NCBI GenBank assembly: GCA_026770025.1 | Contig: JAMXDE010000011.1 | Location: 2,232,001-2,296,000 of the forward strand | Reading direction: 5' to 3' | Origin: Craspedostauros australis | Taxonomy: Eukaryota; Bacillariophyta; Bacillariophyceae; Mastogloiales; Achnanthaceae | Length of the DNA: 64,000 nt | Shown here: in pieces, positions 1 to 9,831 of the stretch | Layout of the letters: the number at the start of each line of letters is the position of its first letter | How positions within the stretch are numbered: the first letter of the stretch is position 1 | Notes under the pieces: model-generated | What the model was told of the DNA's origin: nothing | The model's database searches: none | The model's input: the letters and a program-made list of their open reading frames with translations, nothing else | Made by a program: the position numbers and the translations under genes

Positions 1-932
1 CGCGCAGAGAGCGCCTTGGTCAAAGAGCCATGCAAGGTCAAGACCACGTCATGGCGCAGCTCGCCCTGCCCGCGGATATCGGAGATCCTGGAATCGAGAT
101 GCGGAGCATGGGCGGTTCCACCGCCAGCATCACGTCTTTCGGCTCCGATTCGCTTCGGTACGATGACGATGGCTCCGTCAACAGCTCGGGCTCCGGAATT
201 CCCCGCAACAGCAGCTCCAAGCGTCGATTGCCAGACCGGCCGGATGGCTTCCCCATGTCGCCGGCGTCCCGACCGTATTCGTCGCAGCCAGGCAAGCCTT
301 CGTCTCCCGCACCAGGCGACGAGGACCTTGCACAGCTTCCCCTTCACAGTCTGCAGGCTCGCAAGCGGGAGCTGAAGCAGCAGCTGCGGCAGTACGACAT
401 GGCCTTTGCCCGTCGACATGGCCGCATGCCAGTCAAGGCGGAGAAGGAGCCCATCCGTCACCTTTACGAAACCTACAACACCCTCAAGAGCTTGATCACC
501 ACCAGGGGGCAAGAAGGCCCTGGCGCGTCGTCTCCAGTTGCCATGCAGCAATCGCCGTCTGGCAGAATGTCGCCGCAGAGCATCTCGCCCGCATCAGGGA
601 AGGATATCGGCGGTCATGAAGCATCGCGCATGCGCCTCCGGCGTCCAAAAACGAGCCCATCTCCGGTTGCCGACGCGATCGCATCGCCCCCGGTACCAAT
701 GTCATCACCCACGCCCACAGGCCAAGACCTCGCTTCCCTGCGTGCCGAGAAGGGCAGACTTCATCAGATGCTGCGTTCGTACGAGAGGGACTTCTACCGC
801 GAACACAACCGCCAGGTGTCGAGCTTCGCTGACATTCGGCCTGTGGCTAGTGAATACCGCAGGTACAAAGAGATCAAACGGGCGATCGAAGCAGTCCGGC
901 AGGAGAGCGGCGGCAGCGATAGCGACCGGTAA
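1..932 (+). CDS. FAM13-like helical-repeat protein, 3' part of a gene cut by the window edge
   Basis: The frame is open from base 3 to the stop, and the ATG at 30 has no special context, so this is read as the C-terminal part of a longer protein. Two copies of an approximately 50-residue helical module are visible. One begins LQARKRELKQQLRQYD and ends EKEPIRHLYETYNTLK; the second begins LRAEKGRLHQMLRSYE and ends EYRRYKEIKRAI. The spacing and the charged Lys/Glu/Arg pattern resemble the FAM13A-type domain, which in several eukaryotes lies C-terminal to a RhoGAP domain. The linkers are Ser/Pro-rich and low in complexity. No catalytic domain lies within the window, so the role is unknown. A RhoGAP-linked signalling protein is the natural guess and would need the upstream sequence. 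Confidence 0.6.
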   Translation, partial: RRERLGQRAMQGQDHVMAQLALPADIGDPGIEMRSMGGSTASITSFGSDSLRYDDDGSVNSSGSGIPRNSSSKRRLPDRPDGFPMSPASRPYSSQPGKPSSPAPGDEDLAQLPLHSLQARKRELKQQLRQYDMAFARRHGRMPVKAEKEPIRHLYETYNTLKSLITTRGQEGPGASSPVAMQQSPSGRMSPQSISPASGKDIGGHEASRMRLRRPKTSPSPVADAIASPPVPMSSPTPTGQDLASLRAEKGRLHQMLRSYERDFYREHNRQVSSFADIRPVASEYRRYKEIKRAIEAVRQESGGSDSDR

Positions 933-1478
933 ACGACCGCACATACACGAGTATTTCGCATTGCCGCAGCAAAGCGCAGCGCATTAAGATTGCCCGTACT
1001 TTCCAGAGGGTGCATCACAACACAACAGAGCCTGGAATGGCATGGCACGACATAACATGACACGATAAGACATGGCATAGCATGGTATGAACGACAAGAA
1101 AATGAACAACAACGAGATGATCCCATTCTACCCCCTTTTTCCTCTCCATACAGAATTAGAACATGATAGAATGACATGACTACATTTGCAACAGTTGAGA
1201 GTGCTGTTGCCTTTGCATGAAACAATGTCCTTGTATTGCCAGCACGATGAAGGACTCAGTTGGAGATCATCAGAGTACGTGTGATGAGGATTGGAGTGTT
1301 TGGAGTGTTCCAAGGCGGAGTCGTGTCGTTTTTTTTTGGTGCGCATGGTGGATCTTTTTGGCTGTGGTCGTCGTGTGGCTCATACGACTTGTGCTGGTGA
1401 TGTTTGACGTGCCAATGATGGGTACGGATCTTCCAACACAAAAAGATCGCAAATCGTCAACGGTTTGGCATTCCGAGT
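933..1478. other. intergenic region, no gene seen
   Basis: 546 bp between two plus-strand genes. At about 1035-1090 there are imperfect, irregular repeats of a CATGGCA/CATGACA motif. Overlapping ORFs here (for example 1217-1681) lack domains and clash with the aminotransferase frame. Confidence 0.6.
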
Positions 1479-2828
1479 ATGGAGATGCGATGCCTCACAT
1501 CTCTTTCGTCGTTGCTGCTGTTGCCATGGTTGGATACGATCCAAGCCTTTCCCAATGGCATATTTGTACGAGTGCAAGTGTCAATAAGACGTCAGTTTGG
1601 TCTGAAGGCAACACGCCGATGCAAGCCCGCACGGTCAGCAGGAGCAACCACAACGAGGCTTCGATGGAGCGCACGTGCTGATTGGCACACTGAAGACCAT
1701 GCCGGAGACAAGGACTGCGTTGACGTGATCTTCATCCAAGAAGACGCAAACGACGATTTCGACCTCACGTCACCGCGGGGATGGCTGGAATGGCATGGAA
1801 GGAACGGAGGTGCCTACACGGCGATGCTATGCATGTATGACATCTCTGAAGATCGATGGACATGCCAGGGATTGGATTTCCACCTGGCAAGATTGGTGCA
1901 ATCCTACGATGCCCTGATGCAGAAGCACAACTCAGCTGCCACGCCATTGCCTGAAGCGATCATTCATCAAGCTAAATTCCAATCGCAAAAGATCATATCG
2001 TCTCTGTTAGATGAATGCAAGAATGAGACAGCGAAGCTGCGGCGACTGCGTGCGTCACAGGTGAAAGATGATCATGGTGGCCATGGTGGTGTATCAACGG
2101 ACATGAAAATGAAGGCCATGCTGACTCTGTTATGGGACGATAACGCAGGAGTGGATAGCAATGGGAGTGCAAGACCACTTGTCCATGGACATGCCACCTT
2201 GATCGGGGATTCGCCGATTGCAAGGCTGGAACAACGACCACCCATCACCGCCACGCTCGCGATTGATCCATCGATCCTTCGGGAAAATCAAGCAGAGCCC
2301 GACCTTCAGCAGCAGAATGATCTTCCCAGCAGATATCAGAATCATCCAACAGCCAAGCTATCCTCGTGGTGTTGGGAACGACGACCGCTGGAGACTATGT
2401 TCAAGGACGAAAATACGGGCGAAGTCATTCTGACGCGCAAGCTCTGCGGTGACGGCGATGATAACTTGGAGCTGCTGGAGGGTCTGACAACAAACGTGTT
2501 TGTTGTCTACAAGGATGGCCGATTGAAGACTGCGGACAGTCAGCTGGTTCTAAATGGGTACATGCGACATGAAATTCTGCGATTGGCAGATCATATTGAC
2601 ATGCCGGTGGACCAGTCGCCAATCCGGCTGAGCGAACGTGGTGAATGGAAAGAAGTGTTCGTCACATCGTCAATACGCATCGCGACGTCCGTTGATACCT
2701 TGAACACAATCCACGGCAACCACCACGATGGATCGGTCACTGTGGTGCCACTTTGGAGTCAATCGTCGGAGGGAGGCGATGATGCTTCATTCGTGTCCAA
2801 GATCTTCGATTTCGTCAACCGCGAATGA
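1479..2828 (+). CDS. plastid-targeted class IV aminotransferase-fold protein (PLP-dependent superfamily)
   Basis: 449 residues, single exon. Residues 1-23 form a hydrophobic signal peptide followed by FPNGIF, an ASAFAP-like cleavage site that suggests plastid import. The class IV (BCAT/ADC lyase/D-amino acid aminotransferase) fold shows in GGAYTAMLCM, HLARL..S, a candidate PLP lysine in KLSSWCWERRPLE, the glycine-rich LEGLTTNVFVV segment followed by L.TA...VLNGYMR, and the late motif WKEVFVTSSIRI. This arrangement matches the plant 'class IV aminotransferase-like' proteins of unassigned substrate better than true BCATs. A roughly 100-residue low-complexity insert (about 200-290) separates the two halves. 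The fold is fairly secure; the reaction is not assigned. An upstream ATG was rejected because only the 1479 start gives the leader peptide. Confidence 0.7.
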   Translation: MEMRCLTSLSSLLLLPWLDTIQAFPNGIFVRVQVSIRRQFGLKATRRCKPARSAGATTTRLRWSARADWHTEDHAGDKDCVDVIFIQEDANDDFDLTSPRGWLEWHGRNGGAYTAMLCMYDISEDRWTCQGLDFHLARLVQSYDALMQKHNSAATPLPEAIIHQAKFQSQKIISSLLDECKNETAKLRRLRASQVKDDHGGHGGVSTDMKMKAMLTLLWDDNAGVDSNGSARPLVHGHATLIGDSPIARLEQRPPITATLAIDPSILRENQAEPDLQQQNDLPSRYQNHPTAKLSSWCWERRPLETMFKDENTGEVILTRKLCGDGDDNLELLEGLTTNVFVVYKDGRLKTADSQLVLNGYMRHEILRLADHIDMPVDQSPIRLSERGEWKEVFVTSSIRIATSVDTLNTIHGNHHDGSVTVVPLWSQSSEGGDDASFVSKIFDFVNRE

Positions 2829-3146
2829 CTCCCGCAACAAGCGCTGCCTCGACGGCATTCAGCTTCGTCCATACTTGTAGTGTGCAAACGAGACGCTTCG
2901 ATCCACATTGTTGTCATCATGGGAAGGTCGACCGCTGTCCAAGAGATGGCATTGCATCTGCGAGTGCGATCGTCAACAGAAAATTGGTACTTACGAGTAT
3001 GCGAGGGTTGTCAGAGGAGTGCTCTAGACAGTTATAGCTTTTAGACTTGAGTTTGTTGAGCGTACCGCTTCCACCTTTCTCTTCACTTCTTGTGGGCAGA
3101 ATGAATCTCCTACCCACTCGTCCGTGTATGGCGCCTTCCCATGTCT
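2829..3146. other. convergent 3' flanks, no gene seen
   Basis: 318 bp between the aminotransferase-fold stop and the SecA stop (opposite strand). It contains one TACGAGTAT element at 2992-3000, of the kind that recurs 3' of other genes in the window. Confidence 0.6.
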
Positions 3147-6100
3147 TCAGGCAGTTGCTTGCAATGATTGGCCAAGGCTTTGCCACAACGAAAACACGGC
3201 GTTGTTTCGTATGGTGCTCAGCAGGCTAGAGAACAGACGGTATGACTCGTCTTCGTACTCCCTGAGCGGGTCGCGGCCCTGGATCTGTCTCAAGACGACA
3301 ACCTCCTTCAAGTTCTCCATGGCCTGCAGGTGGTCACTCCATGCATTGTCCATGCTCACCAGCGTGATGTAGTTGGAGGAACGGCCCAACGATGCTGGCG
3401 GGCGTCCTGCTGCCACCGCTTCCTTCTCGATATCCTCAACGCGCGAGTTGAAAACTTCATCCACGGCGAGGGTCAAGAATTGCTTGACGGCATCGGCATC
3501 CTTTCCAGCGATATCGCCTGCGCGAATGACGGAGCCAACCAGCGGGAAGAACTGCCCGATCTTCTCGACGACCTTGTCCACGTTCACAGCCTTTGTCTCT
3601 TCATCCACCTGGGCATCGACGATGCTGCTAATTGTCTCTCCGTTGTACTCGCGCATCAAAACCAATGATTCTTCGGCCGAAGAGAATAGCATGGCCTGGC
3701 GCTTTTCGTACAACACCCGGCGCTGTCCGTTGAGCACTTCATCGAATTTGAAGATCTCGCCACGAATTTCACGGTACTTGTCTTCGACAGTCTTCTGCAC
3801 CTTGTCCAACGCCTCGCTGACCTGCGGTGCCTCCACGGGCATGTCATCGCTGACGCGGAACATCTTGAGGATTTTGTTCAACGAATCACCGCCGAAGATG
3901 ACGAAAACATCGTCCTCGAAGGACAGGAAGAAGCGGGATGTTCCTGGGTCTCCCTGACGGCCGGAACGGCCACGCAATTGCTGATCAATTCGTCGGCTCT
4001 CGTGACGGTTGGTGCCCATAACGTAGAGACCTCCTGACTTGAGGACGTATTCCTTCTCGGCACCAGTGACTTCGGCGAATGATGTCTTGATGGCCTCGGT
4101 GACGTCACGGAGGCTCACGATATGCGCCGGGTCATCCTCGGCTTCCGTGGTGTCGATGGCGATGCTCAGAATCTCGTCAAGGCCAACGGCGGTGAGATCG
4201 TCACCAACGGCCTTCTTCAGCGAACTGGCGGCGACCTTAAGCGCCAACTTGATGTCGTCATCCACTTCGCACGGATAGTAGTCAGCGGGTGGCGATGGTG
4301 GGAGCTTATCCGCCTCCTCGTCAGACAGAACTCCGGCTTCTTCGACAAGGTATGATCGTGTCTTCAACCTCGCCATGGTGCGTGGACATCCTCCAAGCAG
4401 GATGTCAGTTCCTCGACCTGCCATATTGGTGGCAACCGTGACACTGCCCGCACGCCCGGCCTGGGCAACGATTTCGGATTCTCTTGGCGCGTTCTTTGGA
4501 GAAGCATTGAGAAGCTCGGCATGGATGCCATTCTCCTCCAGCAACGCAACAAGCTTCTCGCTCTGCGCCACGGAAGTAGTTCCGACAAGGCACGGACGTC
4601 CATCCGGTTTGCCGCCGCCGGCGGCCACGATTTCTTTGATGAGAGCGTCATCGGCTGCCTTTCGTGTCTTGAATGCCACATCAGGATAATCGCGACGAGC
4701 GATGGGAAGGGCGGTTGGTACTGGTGTCACTTTCAGACCGTATGTGACTTCCAGTTCGGCTGCGTCGGACTTGGCCGTTCCTGTCATACCTGACAGTCTC
4801 GTGAATTGACGGAACAGGGCCTGCGAGACGCCATCAAATCGAATTTACAGTTGAGCAGAGTGGAAGAATCGAATGCAGAATTATTCAATGCACACCAGAA
4901 GACAGGCAGTTTGAAAATACGTGAGTCTGGAGTTGGTACGGGGACATGAATACATTCATACGAGTAGTGCAGCGTGGTGCATGCATTTTGCGCATTCCGT
5001 GCCGGTGCACACATGACGCAAAAGACCGTTGATTTACCTGGTATGTGACTTTGGCGATGACCTGACTTTGCTCGCTGACTTGAATGCCCTCTCGGGTTTC
5101 GATGCTCTGGTGAAGCCCGTCCGACCATCGACGACCGTCGAGGACACGGCCGGTGAAGGCATCGATGATACCGACTCCGCTCTTGTTGCCGTCATCATCA
5201 AAGAGCACGGTGTACTCGATGTCCTTATTGAACAGTTCCTTGCCATTGATGGCGTTGATGATGAATGGAGCCCATGAGGCACCGTCACTGTCAAGCTCGA
5301 ACAACGAGTCGACGCCGAGAGCGCGTTCGCAGTCTCTGTAACCGACCTCGTTCAGCGTGCACACCTTGTTCTTGAGATCGACTGTGTAGTGGATATCAGC
5401 CTTCAACGCCTCGGCAAGCTTGTACGCGTTGTCGTACCTGTATGATGGTGCTGGCACTTGCTTGCTGATGATGAGCGGTGTTCTGGCTTCGTCGATGAGC
5501 ACAGAATCGGCCTCGTCGACGACGCAGAAGCCGTTGAATTCATTTGCGCCACCTGGCAGGACGGTCTGCGCCTGGCTCAAGGCCAAATGGTCGCGCAGGT
5601 AATCAAAACCGAGCTCCGAGTTGGTGACGTAGACGACATCGCAGGCATACTGCTCCCTTCTCTCGTCCTCCGTCATGCCGGACTGGATCAATCCCACTGT
5701 GAGCCCGAGGAATCGGTGGACCTGTCCCATGATCTCCATGTCACGCTTGGCGAGGTAGTCATTGACTGTGACAACGAACGACGAATCCCCGGTCAAGGCA
5801 TTGACGTAGGTTGGCAGCGTTGCCACCAAGGTCTTTCCTTCTCCTGTGGCCATTTCTGCAAGTCTGCCATCGTGCAAGATGAGGCCGCCCAACAGCTGCA
5901 CGTCGTAATGCCGCAATTCGAGAACGCGCCTGTGTATGTGTATGTGCAAATGTATGGATCGGATTTGGAAAATGGCTGTTAGGGTGGAGTGTCATTGTCG
6001 CACACAATACTTAAACCTTCCACTAGACGCACATGCACATGCGCTCATCGAAAGGCGTCATTCGAGCATAACACACATCGAGTCTGGACGGAGCACTTGT

Positions 6101-6674
6101 CATTGATCCAACACACCCGCAATGGGCAGGATGGAGCGCGCCAGAGCATGAGATTGTGGCAAGCCACGCAATTTGGGTCAACTTCCACTTCCACGTACCA
6201 TGCAGCCTCGCGCACAACAGCAAATGCCTCCTCCAGGATCTTCCCATTGATGTCTTCGCCTCCCGCAAGGCGCTTCTTGAACTCCGCTGTCTTCTCTTGC
6301 AGTTCATCATCCCCCAATTCTTCAATGACCGGTTCTAGGTTGTTGATCGTTTCCACCCGCTTTTGGATGTCGTCAAGGTAGGATTTGTTCTCGCGATCAC
6401 GCTGGGCATCATCGCGCCCATCCAAGAACTCTTCCAACGCCATGGCGAGCTGCGAATTGGAACCATGTCGCTGTTGATGCTGATGAGCCACATGGTGAAT
6501 GCCTTGTCTCTTGAGGAAGGACGCATGAATGGATCCGCGCGGTGCTGTGGTTGCGGACATCTGGCCAGAGGTGCTGACGGTCCTCTGTGCCGCCAACTGT
6601 CCAACGAAAGCATCGCATCCTGCCTGCAGCAATGCTGCGATGGTCGCAACGGAAAACGCGATGGCAAACTTCAT
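3147..6674 (-). CDS. secA: preprotein translocase ATPase SecA, plastid-targeted, 3 exons
   Basis: Exons 6674-6199, 5929-5038 and 4820-3147 join to 1013 residues. Intron 1 (GTACGT...ACAG) splits the Trp codon of [16 protein letters not shown]; intron 2 (GTAAAT...GCAG) joins [22 protein letters not shown]. Both junctions restore conserved SecA text. Visible motifs are Walker A ATGEGKT, DEAD-type [42 protein letters not shown] and a helical scaffold. An insert of about 100 residues between MARLK and GGLYVMGT is the one seen in cyanobacterial and chloroplast SecA1. The N-terminus is a signal peptide ([10 protein letters not shown]...GCDA) followed by FVGQ, so the protein is nuclear-encoded and imported into a complex plastid, where it would drive Sec transport into or across thylakoids. 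It ends soon after the scaffold domain, with no C-terminal zinc-binding tail. Confidence 0.95.
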
Positions 6675-7672
6675 CTTCTTCCAAGGTCGTTGGATTGAAT
6701 GCAACTGAATCGGATGAGATGAGATGGGATCGGATCGAAGGGTGTTGTGATCGCAAACAACGGGTTGCCGTATGGGTGCTGCACGGTATGAGCAGTAGTA
6801 CGAGTCAGCGGCGCAACAAAGCAGAATGAGAGTCAAGCCAAAACTGAAGCGCGCAAAGCGAAGTATGCTGTCTCACTTTGGATTTGTGCGAAAGGAGAAT
6901 GTCCAATCAATGCAGATACTCTACAAGCACGACTTCTGTTTTGCATGAATGAGTCAATCTGGCACGGAGCTCGGCAGCTCCGCATCAGCATGAGAATGTG
7001 GTGGCAACACGATGATGACACACAAGGGGGATGTGGTTGAGTTGGTGGCAACACGGTTGGCGTATCCTTGCTGACCGTTGTTCGCAAACACCACTGTGGT
7101 GAGTGTGTTTGTGTGAGGTGTCAAGTCATGACAACACGATACGTTGATCGCCTTGGTCGACCGATTCCGCTCCATTCGATCCATGCGAATCAAAATTGAT
7201 TCGTTGTTGTTCCGATGAATCAAGCGAAGTGAGGTTTGAATCAGGACGTTATTTAGTCGTTAACGCGTTTGTCAAGGCTCATGCAGAAACAACGCGAAAA
7301 TCGGCATTTCAACTTTGCTTTTCTTCCATCCTTTGGTTTCGCCACACGACAACACCGACGACAACTGCACCACACCAATGATCCCTCCCTCGTGGGAGAG
7401 CACCATCGAAGGACGCGTATCGCAGGTGCTTGTTCATTGTCATCACAATCACAATCACAATCACAACACAAATCACAAACTTATGAACACCTGCACTCTT
7501 CTGGAGCTTTAGACGTCTTACGAGATCTGTGCACAACAGTAATCACACCAACAACGACGAAGGCAAAGACAAGCTGCAAACCGCATTTGGCACAAAAGGA
7601 ACTGGAAAGGGCACACAACAGGAGCTCAGAAGAGACGAACAGAGTCAAGAATACTGTATAAATACAGAAAGC
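6675..7672. other. divergent promoter region of secA and the membrane-protein gene
   Basis: About 1 kb with no supported gene. At 7440-7480 there is a (CACAAT)n microsatellite-like run. A TATAAATA string at 7657-7664 lies only 9 nt before the next ATG, too close to act as an ordinary TATA box for that start. Confidence 0.6.
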
Positions 7673-9116
7673 ATGGGCAAGTCCAAGATGAAGCAACGGG
7701 GTCAAGGGGCCAGCAAGCAGCAGCAGAAAGCAGCTGCTGAAGAAAAGGCGCTCAAGAAACTGAACATGACATCGTCTATGTCAACACCATCGTTGTCGTC
7801 ATCGTCCTCTTCACAGGAAGTGGCTGATGAACATCTGCCACCATTCCCGCTCGTTGTCACGGTGCTCGTGTGCTCGGGAATGATGTGGATGTTTGCCTTC
7901 CGAGATGTCTTCGCCACAGGCCGAGTCATCGCGGGATCATCCGATCTTGCCATGCAGGTAAGTGTGATGTATGGGGTTGTCTTCAAATGACCACCGTGTG
8001 TGTACCTGAACGGCGCATGTTCGGACAGTATGTACCACACTATGGAATTTCAATCTCTCCATTTCACCGTCACGATGAACTTACACTGACACCATGCGTT
8101 GTCATATCGTGCACTTGACTCAACTCCACGCAATTTCACTCCACCGCACTGCACTACGCCGACTACTCGATAACTTGGCAAATGCGTAGCTGTTCACCAA
8201 ATCCATAGCGTTCTTCGATGATTCGAAAGGCTGGAAGTCGACGCAAGGTGGACTGAGCAGCATCATGGCAGTGACCACTGATGAGAATGACATGGGTGGT
8301 CTGTTCGTGCGCAAGCTCGCAGGTGCGGCCTCGCTCGCCATTCAGACGCAGAAACTCATGCCGATGCTCTTCCATCCGAGCAACGCGCGATGGGATCTGG
8401 GGCACTTCAAGCCAACGATCTGGCTTTGCTTTTTCGCCAACTTGGCCAGCACCGCATTCTACGCCTCGTACATGGAAGACTTCGTTGCGGCCGGGGCGGA
8501 TGGCTTGCCAAAGCTCATGATGGCGGCGCTCCTTTTCGAATCCATCGTGATGCTGGGATACCTCGTCACGAACAAGGTGACGAAACGAGCACCGGCCACC
8601 AAAATGACGGAGGGGAAGACCCCCAGCTCGCTGCCATCCCAGATTGTGTCTCGAACAGTTGCGCTTGTGTCGGCTCTGGTGGCATTGATCGCGGGGCGCG
8701 ATTTGATGCGGCCAGGAGAGGCCATCGATTTCATCCCGCGTGATGACATCTACCTGGAGTGGACCGGTGCGTTCATCCATTCGCCACCAGATGGATCCGT
8801 GGAATCGGATGAGTACGGCATGATGGCAGAATTGCATATTGGAGAGAAGTACCTGTCACAGTTCCTGGCGATGAACCTCCTCGTGCTTTGCGCCATCAAG
8901 GTGACTGCCGGATTCGCCATTCGATACGGAAGCGACGGCAGCGGAACGACGAAGAGCGCCATGATCTGGAAGGCGCAGGCCATCGGCAGCGCTCTCGTCC
9001 TCATGGTCTTCCGTCTCTTCTCCTCTGCCGCCATGAGTGCGAGCCTGGATCTACGATGGCATCTCATGTGCCTCGGTTACGAGACTCTCGTCCTTGGCCT
9101 CTACGGTTTCTTCTAG
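7673..9116 (+). CDS. seven-pass membrane protein, unknown function, 2 exons
   Basis: Exon 7673-7957 and exon 8190-9116 join in phase 0 (CAG|GTAAGT ... GTAG|CTG) to give 403 residues. The start at MGKSKMKQRG is the first ATG of the open frame. The N-terminus (1-45) is basic and Ser/Gln-rich. Hydrophobic segments lie at about 49-66, 172-190, 204-221, 247-264, 319-339, 358-377 and 385-402, giving about seven membrane passes. The loop at about 267-318 carries acidic residues and no recognised motif. I do not recognise the family. There is no signal peptide and no plastid-type cleavage site, so an ER, Golgi or plasma-membrane location is possible but not shown. The conserved splice junction and coherent hydrophobic pattern make it a real gene. 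Confidence 0.7.
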
Positions 9117-9409
9117 AGACAGAGAGGATTGGAAGCTATGCCACTCGATGACTGAATTATCATCGTCCCCGTCCCAATGACGTGACATGGTCAAGAAGGG
9201 TGTTGCCATGGGCAAGTCCGTACTATATGCAGTAACGATACAATGATTCAGGATTCAAGTAAAGTGTTATACGAGGATGTGTTAAACTTCACAAAGCATC
9301 GTACGAGTACGAGCTATGTTGAGAAGGTAATTGTATGGGAGGATTGGTGACGGAGTGAGACTCTCGCTCTGTTTGGGTGAGTCGCTTTTCGGGACGTTGA
9401 AGTTCAAAA

Positions 9410-9425
9410 TTGACGCAAACGTCAA
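9410..9425. promoter_or_regulatory. perfect inverted repeat TTGACG-N4-CGTCAA, possible bZIP-type site
   Basis: Two six-base arms with a CAAA spacer, each half containing a TGACG core as bound by many bZIP proteins. It lies about 410 bp upstream of the transportin start. Function is inferred only from the sequence. Confidence 0.35.
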
Positions 9426-9465
9426 ATTAACGTCTCTGAATGCACAACCACGAAATCGCTCTGGT

Positions 9466-9480
9466 TGTGGTTCAACCACA
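9466..9480. repeat. 15-bp inverted repeat TGTGGTT-C-AACCACA
   Basis: Perfect 7-bp arms around a single base, 40 bp from the TGACG palindrome and in the same promoter region. It could be a factor-binding site or a transcript hairpin with too short a loop; a DNA site is more likely. Confidence 0.3.
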
Positions 9481-9831
9481 GAACGTGGGCGTTTCCTCGC
9501 ATCTTTCGTGTTGCTGCTTCCTTTTGTGGTTGGCTACTGCCGCCATGATCCTCCATCTGTCTGTCTGGAGGCAAGCTCATCATAATTCTGCGAGCAGAAC
9601 ATTATCCTCACTTGCTCTGCACGGATACAAACTTCCAAGTATCATACCCTATTGCTGCTTGATCCGAAGTCTTATATCAGAGATAGAGCAGATACCGCAC
9701 TCAACGCAGCAGGAGAGTGAAACCACACCGTATTACGCATACTCTCATAAGATTGCACGCCAACAAGAAGGAGGACGACAGGATCCAACACAAGAACTAG
9801 ACGAGACGAGACAAAAACAAGACTCGGAAAG

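Larger units (their letters stand above)
9117..9831. other. intergenic region upstream of the transportin gene
   Basis: 715 bp, no gene seen. It holds a CGTACGAGTACGAG element (about 9299-9312) and two inverted repeats listed separately. Confidence 0.55.

Noticed and set aside
7657..7664. TATAAATA as TATA box of the membrane-protein gene
   Set aside because: Only 9 nt from the ATG, leaving no room for a transcription start 25-30 nt downstream and a leader.
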